From: Smallanthus sonchifolius
Taxonomy: Eukaryota > Streptophyta > Magnoliopsida > Asterales > Asteraceae
Length of the DNA: 64,000 nt
Direction: 5' to 3'
Assembly (NCBI GenBank): GCA_023525975.1
Contig: CM042035.1
Coordinates: 30,719,001 to 30,783,000, forward strand
The notes under the pieces: model-generated
The model's database searches: none
Told to the model about the DNA's origin: nothing
The model's input: the letters and a program-made list of their open reading frames with translations, nothing else
Position numbers and translations under genes: made by a program
Shown: piece by piece, positions 21,683-33,130 of the stretch
How the letters are laid out: each line of letters begins with the position of its first letter
Position numbering within the stretch: the first letter of the stretch is position 1

Positions 21683-22536
21683 ATTGAAATAAAATGGTTT
21701 TGAAAACCTATCAATCCTCAAGAAATACCCGTATTTATCCTATCATCTCTTTTTGATTGGCCAAGGTACCATCTTAGTAAGTCAAAGATACCACCAAAAT
21801 TAAAATAATAAATCCAAGTGGATTAGAAGATGTAAAATGAAAGATATCCAAGTGGATATTAAAATATACAAACATTCTAGATCTTTACGTAAGCAAAACA
21901 GAAGAAGTCATAAAATTATCCAAGCGGATAGGAAAAGGTTGAACACCCGAGATCTTTGCGTAAGCAAAACATACGGGGTCAAATCATCCAAGCGGATAGG
22001 AAAAAGATGAACACCCGAAATCTTTGCGTAAGCAAAACATACGGAGTCATCGGCGGTAAATATCGTTACTTTGTCAGTCACCTGGTGTATGAATAGGAAT
22101 CCAACACGTACAACTATATCTGATTGAATTAGTTTTCTTAATAGATAAAATGTGTTAGGTGTTTCAATAATGGGTTCAAACACACAAGTATGAGATAAGA
22201 TTTAGGTTTTCACACTACTTACAAGTTTTAACCATATGTCGGGACTACCAGCTATACCTCAGTAAACACAATCGCTTTTGGTCCAATCCATGTTCAAGAG
22301 ATTTGATCAGACGCTATCATTTCTCAAAGGTTAGATTCAATTTTACTATAACAAAACCACTTGTAAGACTGTACACAAAGCAATTCTTTTCAATTTTGAC
22401 ATATTAAATTCTCATTTCTCCCCCAAAAGATTTGCTAGGTGATAAAAATGAACTACACACAAAAGGAAAATCTTTTTTTTTTGGAAATTTTCTTGACTAT
22501 TAAGCATAAACATAAAACAACTAATATACACAGGAA
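21683..22536. other. Non-coding spacer with ~70-bp tandem repeats
   Basis: Between about 21798 and 22045 a unit containing CCAAGCGGATAGGAAAA, ACACCCG(A/G)GATCTTTGCG and TAAGCAAAACATACGG repeats about three times, with a more diverged first copy (CCAAGTGGAT). The rest holds no recognised coding sequence. If the RNase H at 22537 and the ORF3 at 18683 belong to one minus-strand element, this would be part of its pol-ORF3 spacer. Confidence 0.6.
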
Positions 22537-22872
22537 TTATTGAAAGTTTATCATGCCAAGCATCTCCACCAGTTGGGCAAATCTAGCAGATTCAAAGGCC
22601 TTTGTGAAGATGTCTGCAGTTTGCTTGTTGGTTTTGACTTCAACGATTTGAATATGTTTCTTTTCAACACAATCACGGATAAAATGATATTTGATATCGA
22701 TGTGATTGGTTTTGGAATGCTGAACTGGGTTTTTGGTGATATGGGGAATGTAAGTGTTGTCACAAAGAAAGGGTGTCTCATGGAATGTGATCCCATAGTC
22801 AAGCATCTGATGGTGTATCCATCTGACTTGGGAACAACAAAGGGCGGCGGCAATGTATTCGGCTTCGACGGT
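22537..22872 (-). pseudogene. Copia RNase H C-terminus (possibly Copia-5 pol)
   Basis: The minus strand reads TTVEAEYIAAALCCSQVRWI, MLDYGITF, CDNTYIPHITKNPVQHSKT, HIDIKYHFIRD and TADIFTKAF, then a stop after MINFQ. These are the last ~110 residues of a Copia pol. RNase H would remove the RNA template during reverse transcription. The N-terminal part is cut off by Gypsy-2, whose LTR starts at 22873; the residues before TTVEAEY in the same frame come from that LTR. The remaining pol should lie beyond the far side of the nested block, outside the window. Confidence 0.88.
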
Positions 22873-25800
22873 TGTCACACCCCTACTCGCAGCGGAAGAC
22901 TTATGCAAGTGCGACGGTAACAGAAGTTGTTACCCACAAGCAAACACAACGTATAAAAACCATGGATACAATATTTATAATTAGTTTAGTTGTCAACAAT
23001 ACACAAAATTATTAAGAGTGTTTAATCACCAAAACATAAAGTTAACACGACGATGTATCGTTATGCTAGTGAACAGTCAGAAGTTTGCAAGACCTCACGA
23101 CTAGATCGAAACCAATAGCACATAATCAAATCCAAAACCAACGCCCGAAGACGCCTCAACATATAAAACTCTCGTTACACAAGGACCATGACACCTGGTC
23201 GGGGAGTCACACCCAATAGATCTATCAATATATCATGCGGTCCCTTCTACGGAGACTAATGATTATGAATGTGAGACCGAATCCCCCTGAGAGCGTATCT
23301 ATCAGGAACTACTAAATAGCTACAGTACTCAAGGCCATCTAAGTTCACGTTCCATACACTGTTATACTCATCACAAAACGAATTAACCTTTTCCGACATG
23401 TTTCTACCCCGATATTTGAAAATGTAACAAAACATTTAAAACTTTTAAATAGGGGCCATGAAAACTCATCTTAACGCGTAGGCTAGCAAAGAAAGATTAT
23501 CTAAAGACACGACCGAGACACCCGCACCCTAGAATCCAAGGGATACATTTAACGGTCATTCACAAGTCTATCAAGTACGTTTGTTCACCCAAACTACCAG
23601 ACTTAGTTATGTTTCCTTTTTGAAAATAGTTTATCTAGACGATCCGTTGGTGACTCGATCAAGGACATTTTATATTCTAATAAGCGTTAACTTAATCATT
23701 TTGATCAAATATACGTAGCACCGTTAGTTTTATCCAAAACACAACTATTATTATTAATAGTATGTAAAATATATAATTACGTGGAAATACTCCACGGTAA
23801 GATTTTAATGCGTTTAACACCACGATTCACATAACACACTCGAATACACCAAATTTACTAATAAACATACAAAAGAATGAGAAATGCTACTAAACATCTT
23901 TAAGTCTTCAAATAAAACAAAAAGCATCTAAGTTAACAATTTCACATACTTGGCCATTTTCATGTACTTATAGTAATTTCCATCAAATGTTATATTTTTA
24001 TTATTAAAATTATATAAGTATCTATATAGTATTGTATTCATAAAAATACTAAGTCTTGGGTTAATATGTATATGAATATATATTTTTCTTACAAGAATAT
24101 ATTATTTGACTATTTACCCATATTAAGTTCAACGGTTATCGTTTACATGTTAAAACCGAAACGGTAACTTTTATTAAACGGTTTCCAATTTTATTATTCA
24201 AAACACTTAATTTACTTATTACATACTAATTTATCCATGGTAAAACTCATTTTAACCAAAAGTTCACAAATTTACTAAACTTTGTAAACATTTACATTTA
24301 CTTGTATATTTAACCGATTTACCATATTTTAAAAGTAAGAACCGACATTTAGACATGCACTAACATCCAAATTATGTTATAAACATTATTATAAGTTATA
24401 TGAACTCATTTTTACATCAAGGTTGCTGTTTATAAATTTATTCAAAAATATGCATTTTTACTCTTTAAAAGTACCGTTATAGGCACTAATTACGCATAGT
24501 TTTTTAAGGATTTAAGTCCATACTTATGCTCAAACACTCAGATAAGTTATAATACATGATTTTACCATAAATTATATGTGTAGGACCTGTTTTGTTTTAG
24601 ATTTACAAAACAAAGAGTTTGCATGTGTTTTAAGTGTCCAAAATAGTCGAAATATGCGTATTTTGCTATATAATACTAGTATATATGTATTAAGTCTTTT
24701 AGTCCTTCATCCATGAACATATTTTATGTATAAGGTACTGATTTCTTTCACTCAATTCTGTCCAGAATCTATCTTGAGCAAAACTCAATAATTTATGTGT
24801 TTTTAACATGAAATAATGTGATTTTTAGACTTTAATATATATGTAGCATGTCACCGATCCACTTTTTATCATTTTAGTTGTTATTTACTTTTTAATACTT
24901 GTATAACATATGTTTTAAGCATAAACATTCAGATTTAAAATAGATGATTGCATGCAAGATTAAAGACTCAAAAAGTACAATCATGTACCTAGTTTTCTTG
25001 AAATCATTTACTAAACCACATGCATGCTTCCAACAACTTTTTAATTAACTTTTTATGACCAAAATACTCATTTTCATCAGATTCAAATGATGACTTTTTT
25101 TGGAGAAAAAAATGAATATGAAGATCATCCATTTAAAATGCAAGACATTTTAAAATCAAGACTCAATATGCATATATACATGCATGCATCTCACGATTTA
25201 CACACACACTTACACGTCCTTTTTAGCTTTGTTTTTAGTTATGAAAACCCTTATTTTAAACATCTCCACGAAAGATTTGGTGGTGGGTGAACTATTCTTG
25301 TTTTAGAATCAACAAGAACAAAGATGAACAATAAGAATAATATGAATCAAAGGGGAGTTTTATACCCTTGAATGCTTGAAAAGAAGAAGATGGTGGACTT
25401 GTAAAAACTCCCAAAATCCGAGATGTGGCATGTTCTTGCTTCCAAGGCTTCAAACAACTTCACCAAGACAACCACAACTTGAACATGGATGAAGATTCAA
25501 GTTGTTCTTGATGAATGTAGATGAAAAACGAATGAAGAGAGAGAGTGAAAGGGATTTTTGTTCAAAGAGATATGAAGAGAGGCGTGAAAGAGAGTTATGA
25601 GGGGGGGTTGAGTGTTTAATGAGAAAATTTCTTGAAAAGGTGGAGAGGTGGATATGTTTAATGATGGGTTAAGTGCCATTTGTCTCTCCCGTCATTAAAG
25701 GGCCAAAAATTTTGAATTAAATAGGCTAATAATGCTTAAGTTTTATAAAATTTAAGTTATGCGAGGGTTAAGTCTTGTACCGGGTATTTATCTCGGGTTT

Positions 25801-26305
25801 TATTTTACGCGATTAAATATTTATAATTAGTAAAACATTAAAACCTATCAAAATATATAAAATTAAATAATTAATAATAGAATTAGGTGTTAGTTGGTGC
25901 ATTATAACTAGTTAATACGTAAGAACACATATACATAACATTACCGGGTGATTTACCGGACGAAAATCGTCAATTATGATTTTTCTTCGGCAAATCAAAA
26001 CTTTCACTTATAGAATATTATTTTAAGCTGAACCAAACCTTTTGACCTAAATCCGGACTTTTGAATTTTACCTAATCGTCACCAACGTTCGTTTCAGACA
26101 GTTTACTGAATTGCGACACTGAAATTCCTAAAATTACTAAATGCAAGACCATGCATTTAAAAGCACTTTGCTAGGCATGAAATGACTTAAATAAATAAAA
26201 GTAAAGTTTATTAACGCATTCATAACTGTTTTTTCACAAACGGTTACAGTATGGATAACACACTAAAAGTACCGATGATAACCTGGAAATCTATCAGATG
26301 TCACA
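22873..26305 (-). repeat. Gypsy-2 3' LTR
   Basis: About 3.4 kb from TGTCACACCCC to GATGTCACA (plus-strand reading). It aligns with 31729-33096 over its first ~1.2 kb, but lacks about 200 bp present in the other LTR (31907-32109). The rest is AT-rich with no ORF that I trust. I see no palindrome array in it. Confidence 0.85.
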
Positions 26306-26320
26306 GTCTCTCCCAGTTTA
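26306..26320 (-). other. Gypsy-2 polypurine tract
   Basis: The minus strand reads TAAACTGGGAGAGAC immediately before the 3' LTR start at 26305. Confidence 0.65.
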
Positions 26321-26347
26321 GGAAATTTCGTCCCGAAATTTATACTC

Positions 26348-27183
26348 CTACGACCGTTTTGCTTCAACTGGAAACAAATGGGGAAACTTCTTTTGCATCT
26401 GATCTTTGCGTTCCCAAGTGAACTCCGGACCACGCTTGGAGTTCCACTTAACCTTCACCAACTTGATTCGACTTCGTCGAAGCTTATGAACTTCGCAATC
26501 CGTAATCTCAACGGGTTTCTCGACAAAGCGAAGCTTTTCATCGATATGAACTTTTTCATGTGGCAACTCAGCGTCTCATCGGACAGACACTTTTTCAAGT
26601 TAGAAACATGGAAAACATCATGCACACCACTAAATTGTAATGGCGACTTCAATCGATAATCAACCGGGCCAACTCGAGCTACAATATCGAATGGTCCAAC
26701 ATAACGAGGGCTAAGCTTCCCATGGTTGCCAAATCTAACGACTCTTTTCCAAGGTGAGACCTTCAACAACACACGATCTCCAACTTGGAATTCTAATGGT
26801 TTCCGTCGATTATCAGCGTAACTCTTCTTGCGATCCATGGCAGGTTTCAATCTATCTTTTATTCGAAAAACCTTATCGGTGGTTTCTTGAATAATCTCAG
26901 CTCCAGTCAACTGTTTATCACCGACTTCCGCCCAACACAATAGAGAACGACACTTCCTACCATACAACGCTTCAAACGGTGCATCCCTAATACTCGTGTG
27001 ATAACTATTATTACAAGAAAACTCAGCTAATGGTAGATGAGTATCCCAGCTACCACCAAAATCAATAACACACGCGCGAAGCATATCCTCAAGTGTCTGG
27101 ATGGTCCTCTAGCTCTGACCATCAGATTGTGGGTGATAAGCAGTACTCATATCCAAACGTGTACCCAGAGCTTTCTGCAATGA
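26348..27183 (-). pseudogene. pol: Gypsy-2 integrase C-terminus and chromodomain
   Basis: ORF 27084-26455 carries the end of the integrase (MLRACVIDFGGSWDTHLPLA, ALYGRKCRS, SYADNRRKPLEFQVGD, FHVSNLKKCL). A frameshift near 26560 leads into ORF 26566-26348, which holds the chromodomain (FVEKPVEITDCEVHKL, VKVKWNSKRGPEFTWERK, HLFPVE). In this family the chromodomain guides integration toward marked chromatin. The stretch 27183-27085 has a stop in place of the Gln after FW and another at the catalytic Glu region (GQS*RT), so the DDE triad is lost. Confidence 0.87.
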
Positions 27184-28250
27184 CTACCAAAACCTTGACG
27201 TGAATCTACCATCTCTATCGAAAATAATCGAAACAGGAAGGCCATGACGAGCAACAATTTCCTTCATATACAATCTTGCTAATTTTTCTGTCTTATCAGA
27301 TTCCATAATCGGAAGGAAATGAGCAGACTTTTTCAATCGATCGAAAATTACCCAAATAGTGTCATAACCGCTAGACGTTCGGGGCAATTTAGTGATAAAT
27401 CCATGGAGATACATTCCCACTTCCACTGCGGGATTTCAGGTTGCTGCAAAAGCCCAGAGTGCTTTTGATGTTCCGCCTTCACTCTAGAGCAAGTTAGACA
27501 CTTACTCACATATATGGCAATTTCACCCATCATATTGGGCCACCAATATAGCTCTTTCAGATCTTTGTACATCTTATCCGATCGTAGATGGATAGAATAT
27601 CCTGACTTGTGAGCTTCATCCAAAACTAGCTCACGAAGATTTCCAAAACGTGGCACCCAAACATGATTCATGAAATATATAATTTCATCCGTCTTTGGAA
27701 TCAATTCTTTAACCATGCAACGCAAATCTTCGGCTTCAACATTCTCTGGCTTCAGAGCCTCAAGTTGTGCTTCCCGAATTTGAGTTGTAAGACTTGTTTG
27801 TGTGGTTAATCCTAAAGCATGAACTCGTAAGACTTTATCTTGAATCTTCCTACTCAACGCATACGCTACAACATTCGCCTTTCCCGGATGATAACGAATA
27901 TCGCAATCATAATTGAGCAACTCAACCCATCGGCGCTGCCTCATATTTAGATCATTCTGATTAAAAATATGCTGGAGACTCTTGTGATCCATGAAGATCG
28001 TACACTTCGTACCGTAAAGGTAATGCCTCCAAATATTTAGCGCAAAAACTACCGCTCCTAACTCCAAATCATGAGTGATATAATTCTTCTCGTGAACCTT
28101 TAACTGACGCGAAGCATAAGCTATCACTTTATCTTTCTGCATCAAAACATAACCAAGGCCTTGATGCGAAGCATCATAATATACCACAAATCCATCGGTT
28201 TCTTTAGGAAGCGATAAAATAGGAGCACTACACAACTTCTGCTTCCACAA
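27184..28250 (-). pseudogene. pol: Gypsy-2 RNase H and integrase core
   Basis: ORF 28250-27348 contains YYDASHQGLGYVLMQ, YASRQLKVHEKNY, HDLELGAVVFALN, FMDHKSLQHIF (RNase H), VVAYALSRK (normally VVADALSRK) and the integrase zinc region with YSIHLRSDKMYKDLK and CLTCSRVKAEHQ. The His of HPGTDKMYQ is changed to HLRSDKMYK. A frameshift near 27400 leads to ORF 27426-27184 with GFITKLPRTSSGYDTIWV and SIIFDRDGRFTSRFW. A TAG separates it from the RT ORF at 28251. Confidence 0.87.
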
Positions 28251-29254
28251 CTAAAAAGCGGCTTCTTGTTTTTCACTACAATCGAACTTTCGTTCCTTTT
28301 GAGTCAACAGTGTCAATGGATGCACTATCTTGGAAAAGTTCTCAATAAATCTTCTATAATAACCCGGCAGACCCAAGAACTGGCGCACCTCCGTCGGAGA
28401 CTTTGGCACACTCCAATTCTTGATTGCTTCAATTTTTGCGGGATCCACATGTATACCTTTCTCATTAATGACATGCCCAAGAAAATGAACTTCTCGGATC
28501 CAAAACTGACATTTAGAAAACTTTGCATACAACTTCTCATTCTTCAACAACTCCAAAATTAATCTCAAATGACGTTCATGATCTTCTTTACTCCTTGAAT
28601 AAATAAGAATGTCGTCAATGAAAACGGAAACAAATTTATCAAAATAAGGCTTGCAAACCCTATTCATAAGATCCATGAAAATTACTGGAGCATTCGTCAA
28701 ACCGAACGGCATAACCAGAAACTCATAATGCCCATAACGCGTTCTGAATGCGGTCTTCGGAACATCTTCCTTTACGACTCTCAGCTGATGGTAACCTGAG
28801 CGAAAATCAATCTTCGAATATTAGCTCGAACCATGCAAGTGATCGAACAAATCAACAATCCTCGGTAACGGATATCGATTCTTGATAGTGAGTTTGTTCA
28901 TTTCTCGATAATCGATGCACATCCTCACAGATCTATGTTTCTTTTTGACGAAAAGAACTGGAGCTCCCCAAGGTGAGAAACTCGGTCTGACGAATCCTTT
29001 GTCCAATAATTCATGCAACTGATTGGACAACTCATGTATCTCTGACGGTGCCAAACAGTACAGCGCTTTAGCGATCGGTGCTGCACCAGGTACCAGATCG
29101 ATCCAAAAATCGACCTGTCTTGACGGTGCAAACCAGGCCAATCTTCAGGAAAAACTTCCAAATACTCGCGAACCATGGGTATTTCTTCAATCTTTGGTTC
29201 TTCAACCTTCGCATCGACAACACTAGCTAAGAATGTTGGATACCCTTTACACAA
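28251..29254 (-). pseudogene. pol: Gypsy-2 reverse transcriptase
   Basis: The N-terminal RT is split between overlapping frames (29254-28925 and 29141-28821) with MVREYLEVFPEDWPG, WGAPVLFVKKKHRS, CIDYREMNKL and YPLPRIVDLFDHLHG. A stop follows the latter. The ORF 28712-28251 has MPFGLTNAPVIFMDLMN, an intact VFIDDILIYS catalytic block and FLGLPGYYRRFIENFSKI. The first RT half therefore has stops and frameshifts, while the catalytic half is readable. Confidence 0.87.
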
Positions 29255-29842
29255 AATTTTTTTTCTCCTTCATGACATTCACGAACTTCAAGGGCGATCT
29301 CTTCACTTCACCATGACTAACCAGAAATTCACCGCTTAGTAGAGGAAGACGAATGATCTTCTCATGACAAACAACTTTCTCATGTTTCTTGGATAGCCAA
29401 TCCATACTGACAATAACATTAAAACTACCAAGCTCAACAGGCAAAAGATCAATGTCGAATGAATGATCTTCAAACTTTAGCGAACAACCTTGAATAATTT
29501 CACTAGATTCAATAACCTTACCGTTTGTAATTCTATACTATAGCCTTTATCTAACCTACTCGACTTTAAACCAAGCAATGGCTCCAAATCTTTAGATACG
29601 AAACTTAAATCGGCTCCAGTATCAAATAAAATAGAAGCAAACTGATTATTGATAAGGAATGTACCCGTGACCACAGATGGGTCTTCCCTAGCCGCTCCAA
29701 CATTCATCTCGAAAGCACGACCTCTAGCATTCACCAGCTTCAATTTTAGGCAATCCTTCTTGAAATGACCCTCAACACCACATTCGTAACATCCACGTCG
29801 ATTGGCATTACCAGAATTACCCGCATTAAAATTCATAGGCAT
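29247..29842 (-). pseudogene. Gypsy-2 zinc knuckle and protease
   Basis: ORF 29842-29477 has one CCHC knuckle (CYECGVEGHFKKDC) and the retropepsin motif ILFDTGADLSFVS. After a frameshift the ORF 29444-29247 continues with VELGSFNVIVSMDWLSKKH, the second protease segment, and then runs into the pre-RT linker. Confidence 0.85.
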
Positions 29843-30782
29843 CTTAGATCTGTAAACCGGAGCTTGATGACCCTGTTTTCCGCATCTTTCGCAAATGGTT
29901 TTCCCACCAGAAGAACCAGACGCGTTTGCAGCATTAGCCTTACCAAAATTCTGATTTCTCTTCTTTTGAAACCCAAACTATTCATGGGAAATCCCGAACT
30001 CTTCCTTTTTCCATCAAAGGGCTTCTTCTCAACGTCACCAAACATTTCACCAGCCTCGCCTACTTTCTTGGCCGAATCACCAACTTTGGACCAAGTCCCC
30101 ATACGAACTGCATCATCGGTCAATGAGAGCGCAAGAGTGATGACACTCAGGATAGTGGTAGGGTTCGATGAAGTAACCATACTACGAATCTGAGGTGTGA
30201 GACCCCAAATACACCTCTCAATCCGAACGTACTCTGGTGTGACCATTCTAGGAACCAATCTGGCAAGCTCGTTAAACCGGGTGGTATAGGTATGAACATC
30301 CGCACCAATCATCACATGATTCCAGAACTCAACCTCAATTTTCTTCAACTCATTTCGCGGACAATATTCACGCACTAACATATCCTTGAGTTCGTTCCAG
30401 GAAAGACCATAAGCTGCATCCTCTCCTAAAGATTGCAACTGAGTGTTCCACCACATTAACGCTTCATCAGAAAACGAACACACTACATACTTAACCCGCT
30501 GCTCATCTGTACAACCACTAATCTTGATTACCGATTCCATCTTCTCGATCCATCGGATGATATCCAAAGTAACTTCAGCAGCAGAAAACGGACGTGGGTT
30601 ACAAGATTGGAAGGTCTTGTACGTACATCCTTGTTTTTGTTGATTACCGCTGGCATTTCGGTTAGCATTTTGTTGAGCGATAGTTGCTGCAACGTGTTGC
30701 AGATAACCTGAGTCAACTCCTCTGAAGTTGAGGGAAGAGGGGTTGAACTACTCGCTTCGCTAGTCCTTGTAGCTGGTGCCAT
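29833..30782 (-). pseudogene. gag: Gypsy-2 gag
   Basis: The ATG at 30782 opens 84 aa (MAPATRTSEASSSTPLPS). A frameshift near 30640 moves reading to the frame of 30567-29833, which carries the capsid-type block LMWWNTQLQSLG, MLVREYCPRNELKKIE and YTTRFNELARLVPRMV. Its last ~40 residues are out of frame relative to the knuckle ORF. Confidence 0.85.
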
Positions 30783-31097
30783 GGATAATTTCTTCTATAA
30801 CGAATAAAAGAAATTAGACAACATTCTAAAAATAAATATTGTCAAAGCACGCAAACAATAAGAATATGAATAGACATTAAAACAAGTTGAACTACATCAA
30901 CCAAAATGACACCAACTCAAACATAATAATGACATAAGGGAAATTTCATTAATAATGATAACTTGTGTAATAAATAATCCAAAATGTGGTGAATTTATGA
31001 ATCACCATAAAACAAGTTCATAATTTTTTTCAAGTCATACTCTGACATAGTCATCTAAAAAAATACAACCATCTACTACATCAAAACATCACGCAAA

Positions 31098-31571
31098 CTA
31101 CTTTGGCCCGGAAGAAGGACCATAATGAGCATCTCCTTGCATTGGCTGCTCGCCCTGAACACCCCGCTTCCTTTTTCGGGTATACACCAACCTTATATCC
31201 TTAGGTGGTCGGTTGAGAGCACGGTCAACCGGTGCTAATACCTCAACAACAGGAACAGGAATCTGAACAACAGGTTCACCAATGAAAGGGGATGCTGGCC
31301 TACGTGCCCTAAACCTGTTGGGGTGGGTAGGAGATGAGATGATCTCACTATCATTGGGTATCCACCCACAATTCTCCCGTTGTCTCCAAACACATGGGAG
31401 GCTTGTCTTCGAGTCCCTAATATAAAGACATCCAGGTGGTAGGGGTACAATCAGGTCAATACGCTCATTATCTGAGCTCAGGTCAACAATAGGAACAGAA
31501 GTAGACATCTGTGACAAGGAAAGGTTATCCGTACTAAAGTGGTTAGCTATGCACAATTTAACAAAAGACAT
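31098..31571 (-). CDS. Uninterrupted leader ORF upstream of Gypsy-2 gag, function unknown
   Basis: A 157-aa minus-strand ORF lies between the primer site (31712) and the gag start (30782). A second in-frame Met is at residue 22. It is Pro-rich with PLPPGCLYIRDSK and CVWRQRENCGWIP in the middle, and a basic TRKRKRG stretch near residues 131-137 that could be a nuclear localisation signal. I do not recognise a domain. It remains open although every other Gypsy-2 ORF is broken. Chance survival in an untranslated leader is possible. Confidence 0.5.
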   Translation of the reverse strand: MSFVKLCIANHFSTDNLSLSQMSTSVPIVDLSSDNERIDLIVPLPPGCLYIRDSKTSLPCVWRQRENCGWIPNDSEIISSPTHPNRFRARRPASPFIGEPVVQIPVPVVEVLAPVDRALNRPPKDIRLVYTRKRKRGVQGEQPMQGDAHYGPSSGPK

Positions 31572-31711
31572 GATTTAAAGACACACAAAAATCCATGTAC
31601 GACTCAATGCAAATGCATGTGACATAGGGAATGAAAACATTTTTAAAGAAACATTTTATTAGTTATAGTCTAGGTTTTTGAAAACATTTCACTAGTTCAC
31701 TATAACCGTCA

Positions 31712-31723
31712 GCTCTGATACCA
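31712..31723 (-). other. Gypsy-2 primer binding site
   Basis: The minus strand reads TGGTATCAGAGC, the classic complement of initiator tRNA-Met, six bases from the LTR end. Confidence 0.88.
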
Positions 31724-31728
31724 ACTTC

Positions 31729-33096
31729 TGTCACACCCCAACCCGCAGTGGAAGACTTAAGCAAGTGCGGCAGAAACGGAAGTTGTTACCCATAAGAAAA
31801 CACAACGTATAAAAACCATGGATACATTATTTAAAAGTAGTTTAGTTGTCAACATTACACAAAATTATTAATAGTGTTTAATCACCAAAACATAAAGTTA
31901 ACACGAAAAAGATGTTGACATTAGGTCCCGACGTGCGTATCCATGACACAATAGTTTTCTATCTTAAAACCGACTTTCATTCCCCAATGCATGAGCTACT
32001 TACCTGAAAAACATGCCAAGTAAAATATGTCAAAATAAAGTTGGTGAGTTCACAGGTTTTATCAATGTTATAAAATATATTTTTTTTTATTTTAGGAAAT
32101 GGTACGTGACGATGTATCGTTATGTTAGTGAACAGTCAGAAGTTTGCAAGACCTCACAACTAGATCGAAACCAATAGCCCATAATCATATCCAAAACCAA
32201 AGGTCGAAGACGCCTCAACATATAAAACTCCCGTTACACAAGGACCATGACACCTGGTCGGGGAGCGGGCTGTCACGCCCAATAGATCTATCAATATATC
32301 ATGCGGTCCCTTCTATGGAGACTAATGATTATGAATGTGAGACCGAATCCCCTTGTGAGCGTATATATCAGGAACTACTAAATAGCTACAGTACCTCAAG
32401 GCCTTCATAGTTCACGTTCCACACACTGTTATACTCATCACAAAACCAATTTACCTTTTCCAGCATGTTTCTCCCCCGATATTTGAAAACGTAACAAAAC
32501 ATTTAAAACATTTAAATAGGGGCCATGAAAACTCACCTTAACGAGTATGCTAGCAAAGAAAGATTATCCAAAGAAACGACCGAGACACCCACACCATAGA
32601 ACCCAAGGGATACATTTAATGGTCATTCACAAGTCTATCAAGTATGTATGTTCACCCAAACTACCAAACTTAGTTATGTTTCCTTTTTGAAAATAGTTTA
32701 TCTAGACGATCCGTTGGTGACTCTATCAATGACATTTTATATTCCACTAAGCGTTAACTTAATCATTTTAACCAAAGATATTTAGCACCATTAGTTTTAT
32801 CCAAATCACAACTATTATTATTGTTGTTATTGTTATTATGTAAAATATACAATTACGTGGAAATACTCCACGGTAAGATTTTAATGCGTTTAACCCCACG
32901 ATTCACATAACACACTCGAATACACCAAATTTACTAATAAACATACAATTGCATGAGAAATGTTACTAAACATCTTTAATTCATCAAATAAAACAAAAAG
33001 CATCTAAGTCAACAATTTCACATATTTAGCCATTTTTATGTACTTATTGTAATTTCCACCAAATGTTATATTTTATTTTTAGAAATATATAAGTAT
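31729..33096 (-). repeat. Gypsy-2 5' LTR, truncated by Copia-2a insertion
   Basis: Matches the first part of 22873-26305 in the same orientation and stops at AAGTAT (33096). The missing remainder should lie on the far side of Copia-2a, beyond the window. It retains the ~200-bp segment lost from the other LTR. Confidence 0.88.
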
Positions 33097-33130
33097 TGTA
33101 GATATAAAGACTGATGGCTACAAAATTCTC
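33097..33130 (+). repeat. Copia-2a 5' LTR scar
   Basis: TGTAG followed by AAAGACTGATGGCTAC aligns with the first ~35 bases of the Copia-2b LTR (40267 onward). At 33131 the sequence continues as gag coiled-coil DNA (AAACATGAACAAAC, compare 42543). About 2.2 kb of LTR, primer site and gag N-terminus are missing relative to Copia-2b. Confidence 0.75.

Larger units (their letters stand above)
22873..33096 (-). mobile_element. Gypsy-2 chromovirus retrotransposon, 5' LTR cut by Copia-2a
   Basis: Minus-strand Ty3/Gypsy with 3' LTR 22873-26305, internal region 26306-31728 and 5' LTR from 31729. The 5' LTR stops matching at 33096, where the TGTAG of Copia-2a begins. Coding order (right to left) is a leader ORF, gag, knuckle and protease, RT, RNase H, integrase, chromodomain. 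ACGGT precedes the left LTR; its partner duplication would lie outside the window. Many stops and frameshifts make it inactive. Confidence 0.9.
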
